Assembly (NCBI GenBank): GCA_021160865.1
Contig: JAGHBS010000062.1
Location: forward strand, 1-7,956
Length of the DNA stretch: 7,956 bases
From: Planctomycetota bacterium
Lineage (GTDB): Bacteria > Planctomycetota > Phycisphaerae > SM23-33
Direction of reading: 5' to 3'
Position numbers and translations under genes: made by a program. The notes under the pieces were generated by a model. The model made no database searches and was not told the origin of the DNA. It saw only the letters and a list, made by a program, of their open reading frames with translations. Within the stretch, counting starts at the first letter, position 1; every line of letters begins with the position of its first letter. Positions 1 through 5,689 of this stretch are shown in pieces.

Positions 1-112
1 GAATATAAAAAGTGTAGAATGCAGAAGTGTAGAATACCAGAATAACGAATGTAAGATTGAGATGCTGAATGAAGATGGGAAATTGCAGGCGGGTGAATTC
101 AAGCGGCTGAAT
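1..112. repeat. GAAT-rich low-complexity stretch with an 11-bp exact repeat
   Basis: GAAT occurs eight times in 112 bases (starting at 1, 17, 32, 40, 47, 67, 95 and 109). The 11-mer AAGTGTAGAAT occurs exactly twice, at 10-20 and 25-35, with a period of 15. The copies fall in more than one codon phase, which fits a degenerate intergenic repeat better than coding sequence. Its origin is not recognised. Confidence 0.55.
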
Positions 113-115
113 TAG
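2..115 (+). CDS. Possible C-terminal tail of a gene cut by the left edge (weak)
   Basis: A frame is open from base 2 to a TAG at 113-115 and would give 37 residues ending in a charged stretch (…EDGKLQAGEFKRLN). The second half reads like an ordinary hydrophilic protein tail. The first half coincides with the GAAT-rich repeat, so the openness may be chance. No domain can be named from so short a piece. The next gene starts 125 bases later and seems to have its own promoter. Confidence 0.2.
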   Translation, partial: NIKSVECRSVEYQNNECKIEMLNEDGKLQAGEFKRLN

Positions 116-145
116 TTTTTGGATATTAGATGCTTATCGTTGAGC

Positions 146-175
146 CTGACATCTACTTTTACTGTTCGCCATAAT
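146..175 (+). promoter_or_regulatory. Putative sigma70-type promoter of the vWA gene
   Basis: CTGACA (146-151) and CATAAT (170-175) each match the sigma70 consensus at five of six positions and are separated by 18 bases. Transcription would start near 182, about 60 bases before the ATG. This is a motif match only; the surroundings are AT-rich, where chance matches are common. Confidence 0.35.
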
Positions 176-240
176 TCTTCATTTATTTACATATTACATT
201 TTTTCGAGCAAATTTGTCCGATGGTAATGAAGGGGTCTTT

Positions 241-1212
241 ATGAAGATCCGATGCCAGCATTGTCGAAAGAAGATATCAATAGATGATGCATTTGCGGGA
301 GGATTTTGCCGCTGTCCATATTGCAATGAGATTGTTCCGGTGCCATCACGGGGGAAGTCAGCGGCGGTTGAGGCTCGTCCCGTCAGGCCTGAAAGTCCGC
401 AAGAACTTCAGCAATCTCCTCGCATTGGGCCAATTTCTCCGGAATCGGCAGAATCTTTGCCAATGGCTAACCCCGTCCGAATCCAGGGCATTATCACAAT
501 TGTGCTATCAGGATTTCTGCTTTTGATATTAGCGTTTGGTATCGCCTTATTGATAAAGGCAAGGGCATTACAGAATTACAAGGAAGGCAAAGAGGTAAAT
601 CATACTGCCAAGGAGGTTCAGTCTTCCAATGAGCAAGACAGCGAGATGGTTTTTCCAGAACCGACGGTCAACCCCCTTACCGTCAGGGGTATCGCAGGTA
701 TGGATTTTACCTCGCCCGTGATATTTATTCTCGATGGTACCTCGTCAATGCAGCAATCGTTCGATTTTGGAGTGGCTCTTATGCGCTATTCAATTCTCGC
801 TATGGGGGCAGGTGAAAAGTTTAATCTTATCATTGTTAGTGAAGAGGGATTATTTAGCCCTTCTGACGACTGGCTTGATGGGGGTGAAGATGGTGATAAA
901 AGGGTGAAAAAGTTTCTCTCGGAATATGTCCCTGCAGGAACAGCCGATTTGTCCCCTGCCGTTGCTCGTGCGCTCCTAAAAAAGGCCAAAAGCATAGTAA
1001 TTATCACCAACAGGTCCATTAGCAATGCTAATAAAATAGTTGAGAAGGCTCGTAAGGCATCAGTAAAGATTTACCTCGTCGGACTCGAACCGCTTGAAGC
1101 AAGTGCGTTAGAAACGATGAAAATCCTTGCAAGTAAGACGGGGGGTGATTTTCGCCATCTAACTGCATCGGAGATTATGCAGTGGATTGACGATGCAGAG
1201 CCGCTGCCGTAA
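241..1212 (+). CDS. Membrane-anchored zinc-ribbon / vWA-domain protein
   Basis: A 323-residue protein of unknown function. Seen in order: an N-terminal zinc ribbon with Cys5-x2-Cys8 and Cys25-x2-Cys28 (plus Cys23); a Pro/Ser-rich linker; one hydrophobic membrane segment at about 84-105; a second linker; and a von Willebrand factor A-like domain from about 158 to the end. The metal-site (MIDAS) motif is DGTSS at 165-169, a variant of DxSxS. Thr234 in a GTADLSPAV segment fits the second MIDAS loop, and the usual TDG of the third loop is ITNRS (Asn257). The ribbon probably lies in the cytoplasm; the side holding the vWA domain cannot be told. I chose the ATG at 241 over an upstream TTG at 214 because AAGGGG (230-235) sits five bases before it. 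Proteins of this plan are common in Planctomycetota, where most are uncharacterised. It appears to be monocistronic. Confidence 0.85.
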   Translation: MKIRCQHCRKKISIDDAFAGGFCRCPYCNEIVPVPSRGKSAAVEARPVRPESPQELQQSPRIGPISPESAESLPMANPVRIQGIITIVLSGFLLLILAFGIALLIKARALQNYKEGKEVNHTAKEVQSSNEQDSEMVFPEPTVNPLTVRGIAGMDFTSPVIFILDGTSSMQQSFDFGVALMRYSILAMGAGEKFNLIIVSEEGLFSPSDDWLDGGEDGDKRVKKFLSEYVPAGTADLSPAVARALLKKAKSIVIITNRSISNANKIVEKARKASVKIYLVGLEPLEASALETMKILASKTGGDFRHLTASEIMQWIDDAEPLP

Positions 1213-1408
1213 TAGTGGGCAATTAGCGATCATCGGGCTTCAGGTATCGATGCGGGGTGGTGAGATAGGCAGCCGGTTGCTACAGGATTAGCCCATAAGC
1301 GACAACGGAGAAAATCTCATCTTCATCCTTGTAAAAGTTTTGTCTACTGGCTATGAGTATTGCTTCATATGATATTATCTTGTCAACAGAGTTTGTAAGG
1401 AGACAAAA
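1213..1408 (+). other. Spacer and putative promoter region of the methyltransferase operon
   Basis: This 196-base gap has no convincing small gene. Near its end lie overlapping -10-like boxes TATGAT (1368-1373) and TATTAT (1373-1378), without a good -35 at normal spacing, so the promoter call is weak. No cobalamin, SAM or tetrahydrofolate riboswitch core was recognised, although such control would suit the next genes. Short modules at 1263-1272, 1278-1286 and 1289-1299 recur near 6331-6376 (see findings). No terminator for the preceding gene was seen. Confidence 0.3.
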
Positions 1409-2206
1409 ATGATTATTATCGGGGAGAAGATTAACGCAACACGGAAGCCCATTGCAGCGGCAATCTCTGCCAAGGATGAAGAGCATATCATCACCACGGC
1501 TAAGGATCAAGTTGCTGCCGGTGCCGATTATATTGACCTCAATGGTGGAGACCCGAACCCCGAGACGGAAGCCGCCAATATGGAATGGCTTGTAAAGTTG
1601 GTGCAGGACAATGTTGATGTACCACTCTGCCTGGATTCATCTAACATTAAAGCCATTGAAAGAGGACTTGCACTGGTGAAAAGTAAGCCGATTGTCAATT
1701 CTATCACGCTTGAGTCTGAGCGGCTCGAATCGTTTTTGCCCGTCCTTGCTGAACATGAATGCATGGTTATCGGGCTTTGCCTTTCGGACGATGGTATGCC
1801 TCGGGGGGTGGATGACCGTTTCGATCGTGCTGCCAGATTGATAGATCAGCTTACGGGTATAGGGAAGAAAATAGACGAGATTATTATCGATCCTGCTTTT
1901 TTGCCTGTCTCGGCAGAGCCCGAATCTGGCAAGGCTGTTTGTCAAGCCATTGCAAAGATTCGCGAGAAATTCCCCGAAGTTCACATCGGCGGTGGACTAA
2001 GCAACGTAAGTTTCGGCTTGCCGAAGCGGAAGTTTATCAACCTGGCGATGGTCTCGATGGCAATTAGCAACGGGATGGATACAGCCATTGTTGATCCTTG
2101 CACGCCTTACATGGTGCCGATTATCCTCGCTGCTGAGGCTATCTGCGGTGCGGATCAATGGTGCGCTAATTATATTTCCGCTTATCGTGACGGTCGCCTT
2201 GGCTGA
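1409..2206 (+). CDS. Methyltetrahydrofolate:corrinoid methyltransferase (AcsE/MtgA family)
   Basis: A 265-residue single-domain TIM barrel of the pterin-binding family. Such enzymes move the N5-methyl group between methyl-tetrahydrofolate and the Co(I) of a corrinoid protein, in the cytoplasm, in the Wood-Ljungdahl pathway or in anaerobic demethylation. Family marks seen: start MIIIGEKINATRK; Asp76 (CLDSS); Asn97 (VNSIT); Asp161 (IIDPA); Asn199 in GLSNVSFGLP. These match the pterin- and corrinoid-site Asp/Asn residues known in the Moorella enzyme AcsE, whose length (about 262) is nearly the same. There is no B12-binding or homocysteine domain, so it is not a fragment of methionine synthase MetH, and it lacks dihydropteroate synthase features. 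AAGGAG (1397-1402) lies six bases before the ATG. It is followed after 32 bases by the corrinoid activator gene, almost certainly in one operon. Whether it serves acetyl-CoA synthesis or methyl-donor breakdown cannot be settled from the window. Confidence 0.93.
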   Translation: MIIIGEKINATRKPIAAAISAKDEEHIITTAKDQVAAGADYIDLNGGDPNPETEAANMEWLVKLVQDNVDVPLCLDSSNIKAIERGLALVKSKPIVNSITLESERLESFLPVLAEHECMVIGLCLSDDGMPRGVDDRFDRAARLIDQLTGIGKKIDEIIIDPAFLPVSAEPESGKAVCQAIAKIREKFPEVHIGGGLSNVSFGLPKRKFINLAMVSMAISNGMDTAIVDPCTPYMVPIILAAEAICGADQWCANYISAYRDGRLG

Positions 2207-2238
2207 TACGGCGGGGTTTTGATACTACGGATGTATGC

Positions 2239-4140
2239 GTGATGGTTCAAAAGGCTCGAGGCATCATTGAATTGCCCGATCGTCAGATCGAATGTGAAGT
2301 TGAAGTACCCACCTTGCTTATCGATCTGGCTGAAAGGGAGGGGATAATCCTTAATGTCGCCTGCGGTGGGAAGGGAACTTGCGGCGGATGTGCCGTTGAT
2401 TTACTTTCCGGGAAGTTCTCTAACCGAAACGGGGAAGAAATTTCCTTCCCCCAGGGCAGTCCCCACCGTGTACTTTCCTGCCAGACCGTTCTTTTGGAAG
2501 GTCCCTTTCGGATAAGAGTGCCTCGGTATAGTTTAGTCTCTGCCGGTGAACGGGTGGTTATGGATTTTGCCCATGCCCCTAAGGTTACACTCAGACCTGC
2601 TGTCAGGAAGGAGCATATCAAACTTATCAAGCCCGCGATGCCCGATCAGCGGGGCATTATCGAGCGTATCGTTGACGAACTGAAAAGGCGGGGCTATCAA
2701 CAACCTATAAGGGCATCGGTGTATGTTGCGAGGAAGATAGATTTCACGCTTGATAGCGAGAGAGAGTTGACCGTTACTGTTGCCAATGGTGATTTAGGCA
2801 GCCATATCATTCGGATTGAACAGGGTGATACCACTTCGAGTCTCTACGGTGTTGCTGTTGATGTAGGAACGACGACCGTTGTTGTATCGCTGGTCGATCT
2901 TAATACAGGAAAGATCATCGATACCGTCAGTTCTTATAATCAGCAGATAAGACGATGTGATGACGTCGCCAGTAGAATTGCCTATGCAAGCAATCAGGAG
3001 GGGCTTGAGCAGCTGAGGGAATTGGTTGTCGAATCGACTATCAATCGGTTATTGGGGCTTTTGCAGTCTCGGCACGGTTTATCGGCAGACGACATTTCTT
3101 ATATGACCGTTGCAGGGAATACCGTTATGACGCACCTGTTGTGCGGAATATCACCTGTAGGACTTGGCGGCGTGCCTTTTATACCGGTGAGCAACTTTCC
3201 TGGTCCTTACCGTGCAGACCAGCTGCACCTGTTGATAAATCCTGAAGCCAGGGTGGACTTGCTACCGTCGGCGGCAGGGTATATCGGGGGCGATATCACC
3301 GCTGATATGCTAATCTGCAACCTGACCGAGCAGGATGAACTGACGGTGCTGGTGGATGTGGGGACGAATGCCGAAATCGTCGTCGGAAATCGCAATCGTC
3401 TTATTGCTTGTGCAGCCCCGGCGGGGCCAGCCTTTGAAGGAAGTGGGATTACCGCCGGGATGCGCGCTTCGACCGGCGCAATCGATTCATTCAAACTCGA
3501 TGATATCGAGGCAGAACCTGAATATACGGTAATCGGTGATACTGCACCGGTGGGCATCTGCGGTAGTGGACTAATTGACTTTGTCGCACAAGTGTATCGA
3601 GCAGGAATTATATCGGCTACGGGTAGGTTTACTGACGATGCTATCAAACGATGCCCACGTGTGGGTAGATTCCCTGACAGAAATGGGCAAGAGGTGCTCG
3701 CTTATGAAGTTGTATCAGCCGAGCAGCTCGAGGACGGTCTTGCCCCTATTATCGTTACTGAGCGGGACATTGCTACCCTGCTTCAAGCAAAGGGCGTTAT
3801 ATTTGCTGCCCTTCAGATTGCACTAAAGCATTTCGGTAAAGCCGTCTCGATTACCCAAGGTTGCTTCGATGGAATCAAACGATTTTACCTTGCAGGTGGA
3901 TTTGCCCGCCATGTGAATCTTGATAATGCCGTCATCATGGGGTTGCTTCCTGATATTGACAGAGAGAAATATACATTTATCGGCAATGGTTCGCTGGCAG
4001 GGGCATATCTGACACTCTTGGATGAGCAAATTCGCGATAGACTCCCTCACATCACCACGTCGCTGGAGGTTATCGAACTGAACCTTGATAAGGATTTTGA
4101 AGAAGCCTACACGCTTGCAATGCTGCTACCTGAGGTATGA
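2239..4140 (+). CDS. Ferredoxin-ASKHA corrinoid activation protein (RACo-like, DUF4445)
   Basis: A 633-residue ATP-dependent reductive activator of corrinoid proteins: it passes an electron through a 2Fe-2S cluster to Co(II), returning it to methyl-accepting Co(I). The N-terminal ferredoxin domain (about 8-100) has Cys42-x5-Cys48-x2-Cys51-x29-Cys81, the plant-type spacing. A middle/linker region follows to about 200. The C-terminal ASKHA (actin/Hsp70-like) domain shows phosphate-1 DVGTTT (208-213), AGNTVMTHLL, phosphate-2 DVGTNAE (373-379), APAGPAFEGSGI, GICGSGLIDF and the nucleotide-site LAGGFARH (551-558). The length is typical of the family and all parts are intact. The start is GTG at 2239 or the next codon, ATG at 2242; there is no strong ribosome site, so translation may be coupled to the upstream methyltransferase. 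The pairing with that gene resembles acetogen and demethylase loci. The partner corrinoid protein is missing here. Confidence 0.93.
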   Translation: MMVQKARGIIELPDRQIECEVEVPTLLIDLAEREGIILNVACGGKGTCGGCAVDLLSGKFSNRNGEEISFPQGSPHRVLSCQTVLLEGPFRIRVPRYSLVSAGERVVMDFAHAPKVTLRPAVRKEHIKLIKPAMPDQRGIIERIVDELKRRGYQQPIRASVYVARKIDFTLDSERELTVTVANGDLGSHIIRIEQGDTTSSLYGVAVDVGTTTVVVSLVDLNTGKIIDTVSSYNQQIRRCDDVASRIAYASNQEGLEQLRELVVESTINRLLGLLQSRHGLSADDISYMTVAGNTVMTHLLCGISPVGLGGVPFIPVSNFPGPYRADQLHLLINPEARVDLLPSAAGYIGGDITADMLICNLTEQDELTVLVDVGTNAEIVVGNRNRLIACAAPAGPAFEGSGITAGMRASTGAIDSFKLDDIEAEPEYTVIGDTAPVGICGSGLIDFVAQVYRAGIISATGRFTDDAIKRCPRVGRFPDRNGQEVLAYEVVSAEQLEDGLAPIIVTERDIATLLQAKGVIFAALQIALKHFGKAVSITQGCFDGIKRFYLAGGFARHVNLDNAVIMGLLPDIDREKYTFIGNGSLAGAYLTLLDEQIRDRLPHITTSLEVIELNLDKDFEEAYTLAMLLPEV

Positions 4141-4210
4141 TTTTCTGCTTATTCTCGCCTATCTAATATCCTTTACATCGCAGCAGACGATAGTTATGGT
4201 TTTTGGCGGA

Positions 4211-4230
4211 ATTGGTGGGAATTGATGGGA
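4211..4230 (+). repeat. Tandem decamer duplication, spacer after the RACo-like gene
   Basis: ATTGGTGGGA (4211-4220) is followed at once by ATTGATGGGA (4221-4230), nine of ten bases identical. It lies in the 125-base gap between the convergent RACo-like and STAS genes, where no terminator hairpin with a T-run was found. Confidence 0.6.
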
Positions 4231-4265
4231 AGGTGAAACTTGATCGTAACAGGGGGATTGCTGGA

Positions 4266-4619
4266 TTACCTTTCAACTTCTGGTTCGGGTTCAGCTATCT
4301 GGATTTTTGCTAAGGCTGTGGTGGTATCTTCTTCGAATTCAAACACGTTATCGAGTCCGGCTACTTCAAGAATCCCGTAAATCTGGCTATTCACACCACA
4401 GATAAGCAATTTGTTATTGCTTTGCTGTAGTTTCTTCCTTAGTAATAGCAGCGAGGAAATGTTGGATGAGTTAAGGTGGCTTATGGCGGAGAGGTTCAAA
4501 ATCACATGTGCAGGTTTTGCCGAGACCATATCCATAAGGGTGCTCATCTCATCGGAGAATTGTGGATCGTCAGAAAACTCTGCCACGATTACTTTTTTTG
4601 ACCACCTCTGAATCGTCAT
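4266..4619 (-). CDS. STAS-domain protein (anti-sigma-factor-antagonist type)
   Basis: A 117-residue protein that is essentially one STAS domain, related to SpoIIAA/RsbV. Such proteins bind an anti-sigma-factor kinase and are switched off by phosphorylation of a Ser after strand three. Here the usual DSSG site reads NSSN (50-53) in HLNSSNISSLLLLRKKL, so Ser51/Ser52 are kept while the flanking Asp and Gly are both Asn. It is followed by the expected NKLLICGVNSQIYGILEVAGL segment and an acidic, Pro-containing tail (EPEPEVER). The start ATG is preceded on its strand by AAGGAG ten bases away. No kinase, phosphatase or sigma-factor gene is adjacent, so the partner is unknown. It is divergent from hsp20 and convergent with the RACo-like gene. 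Phosphorylation control is inferred from the family; a structural or non-phosphorylated STAS role is possible. Confidence 0.85.
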   Translation of the reverse strand: MTIQRWSKKVIVAEFSDDPQFSDEMSTLMDMVSAKPAHVILNLSAISHLNSSNISSLLLLRKKLQQSNNKLLICGVNSQIYGILEVAGLDNVFEFEEDTTTALAKIQIAEPEPEVER

Positions 4620-4674
4620 TTATTTCAATCTCCTTGATTGTTTTGACCTTGCATAGGCATATTCCTTAATCGAC

Positions 4675-4701
4675 ATTATGAGGGCATATCATTGATGTCA
4701 A
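4675..4701 (-). promoter_or_regulatory. Putative promoter of the STAS gene
   Basis: Read on the minus strand, a perfect TTGACA (+ strand 4696-4701) precedes CATAAT (+ strand 4675-4680) with a 15-base spacer, slightly short. Transcription would start near 4668, about 50 bases before the start codon. Its -35 lies back to back with the hsp20 promoter. Confidence 0.4.
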
Positions 4702-4725
4702 ACCAAAAATGATTTGACGGAGTCG

Positions 4726-4753
4726 TTGACTTCATGTAGTTATGTGGTATAAG
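4726..4753 (+). promoter_or_regulatory. Putative hsp20 promoter
   Basis: TTGACT (4726-4731), 16 bases, TATAAG (4748-4753): five of six matches in each box. A second TTGACG (4714-4719) lies just upstream, part of an inverted pair GTCAAA (4697-4702) / TTTGAC (4713-4718) with a 10-base centre that overlaps the divergent STAS -35. No CIRCE (HrcA) site or classic sigma32 promoter was found. A start near 4760 would leave a leader of about 287 bases. Confidence 0.5.
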
Positions 4754-4780
4754 TAGGCGAGTCTTGATAGTCCGCGGCCG

Positions 4781-4800
4781 GTTTGTTCCAGTTTGTTCGA
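4781..4800 (+). repeat. Tandem decamer duplication in the hsp20 leader
   Basis: GTTTGTTCCA (4781-4790) is followed directly by GTTTGTTCGA (4791-4800), nine of ten identical. It resembles the decamer pair at 6211-6230; both fit RTTKGTTCYA then RTTKGTTCGA. Confidence 0.65.
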
Positions 4801-4852
4801 TTTAGACAACTGGCGACTCTGCTGAAATCGCTTATGTAGGGGAATTGAATTG

Positions 4853-4909
4853 ATGAACCTGCCATGTTTGCAGTATCCCGAAATGCCCCATCGAGGCGCA
4901 AAGATGTAA
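4853..4909 (+). CDS. Possible 18-codon leader ORF (weak)
   Basis: ATG at 4853 with AGGGGA (4838-4843) nine bases upstream, ending at TAA 4907-4909. The peptide (MNLPCLQYPEMPHRGAKM) matches nothing I know. The +1 frame across the same bases, 4857-4922, encodes five Cys spaced C-x2-C-x4-C-x7-C-x2-C but is preceded by TGA TGA and has no start. Either may be chance; together they could mark a frameshifted small zinc-binding protein. Confidence 0.2.
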   Translation: MNLPCLQYPEMPHRGAKM

Positions 4910-5030
4910 TTATTGCAAATAGAAGGAGATACGGATAAACGCGTGAATGGCACGGCTATTGCTTAAGTTTCATATGGAACGATTATCGCAGAGTTCGGGG
5001 TTTTTGAAATAAGGTAAATTAGAAAAAGGA

Positions 5031-5041
5031 AAGGAGGTGAT
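5031..5041 (+). promoter_or_regulatory. Full-length Shine-Dalgarno site of hsp20
   Basis: AAGGAGGTGAT is a perfect complement to the usual bacterial 16S rRNA 3' end. GGAGG ends nine bases before the hsp20 ATG, fixing that start and suggesting strong translation. Confidence 0.85.
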
Positions 5042-5046
5042 GGAAA

Positions 5047-5502
5047 ATGGCAATCGTGAAGCGCGGTGATCGGTTTGACAGGTCGTTGTCTCGGCTGAGA
5101 GACGAGGTCAGCGAATTGTTCGACAGGTTCTTTGCCGATTGGGACTTGGCCTGGCCACTTAGCGGTGAGAGGTATTGGTGGCCTGCCGTTGACGTTGCCG
5201 AGACCGATGATGAGGTCATTGTCAAGGCAGAGCTACCGGGAATGAAGAGCGAGGATATTGAGATATCGGTTCTCAACAATACCCTCACGCTGAGTGGCGA
5301 AAAGAAAGAGTCTCAGGAAGAGAAGGGCAAGGGCTATTATCACGTTGAACGACGGTACGGCAAGTTCCGCAGAGATATCCCCTTGCCCACCAGCGTAGAT
5401 GCTGACCGAGTAGAAGCGAAGTTCAAGGACGGTGTCCTGACGGTGACGCTACCCAAGACCGAACAGGCCAAGCCCAAGCGGATCGAGGTTAAAACCGAGT
5501 AA
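5047..5502 (+). CDS. Hsp20 / alpha-crystallin family small heat shock protein
   Basis: A 151-residue cytoplasmic, ATP-independent holdase that keeps unfolding proteins soluble for refolding by DnaK/ClpB-type machines. The N-terminal arm (1-45) is aromatic and charged (LFDRFFADWDLAWPL), as in bacterial class A members. The alpha-crystallin domain spans about 46-136 and includes VKAELPGM (59-66), YHVERRYGKFRRDIPLP and the family mark FKDGVLTVTLPK, with Gly129-Val-Leu131. The C-terminal I-x-I/V motif needed for oligomer contacts is IEV (146-148). Length and all landmarks are normal. It has its own promoter, a long leader and a perfect ribosome site; a large hairpin follows the stop by 35 bases. 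Stress induction is expected from the family but no known heat-shock operator is visible. Confidence 0.96.
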   Translation: MAIVKRGDRFDRSLSRLRDEVSELFDRFFADWDLAWPLSGERYWWPAVDVAETDDEVIVKAELPGMKSEDIEISVLNNTLTLSGEKKESQEEKGKGYYHVERRYGKFRRDIPLPTSVDADRVEAKFKDGVLTVTLPKTEQAKPKRIEVKTE

Positions 5503-5537
5503 ATTTCTGCCGATAAATTTTTACCTACCATCAGACC

Positions 5538-5598
5538 ATGCGGCGCGGATGGAGTTTATCGTGATAGGTTGCGATAATCTGCTCCGTCCGTGCCGCGT
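5538..5598 (+). repeat. Large imperfect inverted repeat (hairpin) between hsp20 and the dksA-like gene
   Basis: Arms 5538-5554 and 5582-5598 pair over all 17 positions as RNA, 14 Watson-Crick and three G-U. An inner stem, TTATCG (5556-5561) with CGATAA (5572-5577), closes a 10-base loop. It lies where an hsp20 terminator is expected, but no T-run follows on either strand, so it is not a standard intrinsic terminator. It could act as a 3' RNA stabiliser, a U-less terminator, or a copy of a dispersed palindrome. Its last base is the first T of the next gene's TATAAT. Confidence 0.8.
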
Positions 5599-5603
5599 AT
5601 AAT
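5598..5603 (+). promoter_or_regulatory. -10 box of the dksA-like gene
   Basis: Perfect TATAAT at 5598-5603. No -35 stands at 16-18 bases; the best upstream element, TTGCGA (5569-5574), is 23 bases away and lies partly in the loop of the hairpin. The start would be near 5610, giving an 80-base leader. Confidence 0.45.
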
Positions 5604-5623
5604 ACATTGGAACTTATACATTG

Positions 5624-5640
5624 TTTGTTCGTCGAACGAA
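5624..5640. promoter_or_regulatory. Palindrome just downstream of the dksA-like promoter, possible operator
   Basis: TTTGTTCG-T-CGAACGAA is a 17-base palindrome with one mismatch, at about +15 to +30 from the presumed start. Its core GTTCG/CGAAC resembles LexA half-sites, but order and spacing (one base) do not match known LexA boxes. It overlaps the start of the tandem decamer at 5635. Confidence 0.35.
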
Positions 5641-5654
5641 TGACAACGAATGAC
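5635..5654 (+). repeat. Perfect tandem decamer duplication, leader of the dksA-like gene
   Basis: AACGAATGAC occurs twice head to tail with no mismatch (5635-5644 and 5645-5654), in the predicted untranslated leader. Confidence 0.75.
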
Positions 5655-5689
5655 GATGCGAAAATCCTGAAATTACGGAGAAAAACACA

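Larger units (their letters stand above)
4760..5046 (+). other. Long predicted 5' leader of hsp20
   Basis: The 427-base gap between the STAS start and hsp20 holds the divergent promoters and then this leader. Within it are a tandem decamer (4781-4800), a hairpin pairing CCAGTTTGT (4788-4796) with ACAACTGG (4806-4813) around one bulged base, a weak 18-codon ORF, and an internal AAGGAG (4923-4928) with no start codon at good spacing. A regulatory role, such as temperature control, is only inferred from the length and the downstream gene; the ribosome site is not visibly sequestered by a nearby complementary stretch. Confidence 0.4.

Noticed and set aside
1213..1408. Cobalamin or folate riboswitch ahead of the corrinoid genes
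   Set aside because: I looked for conserved cores such as the B12 box (GCCACTG) and found none; the region does not fold into a recognisable form by eye.
4947..5012. 21-codon ORF between the leader and hsp20
   Set aside because: AAGGAG lies 18 bases upstream of its ATG, too far to act as a normal ribosome site, and the peptide has no recognisable features.
4627..5046. CIRCE/HrcA operator controlling hsp20
   Set aside because: No TTAGCACTC/GAGTGCTAA-like inverted repeat is present in the upstream region.
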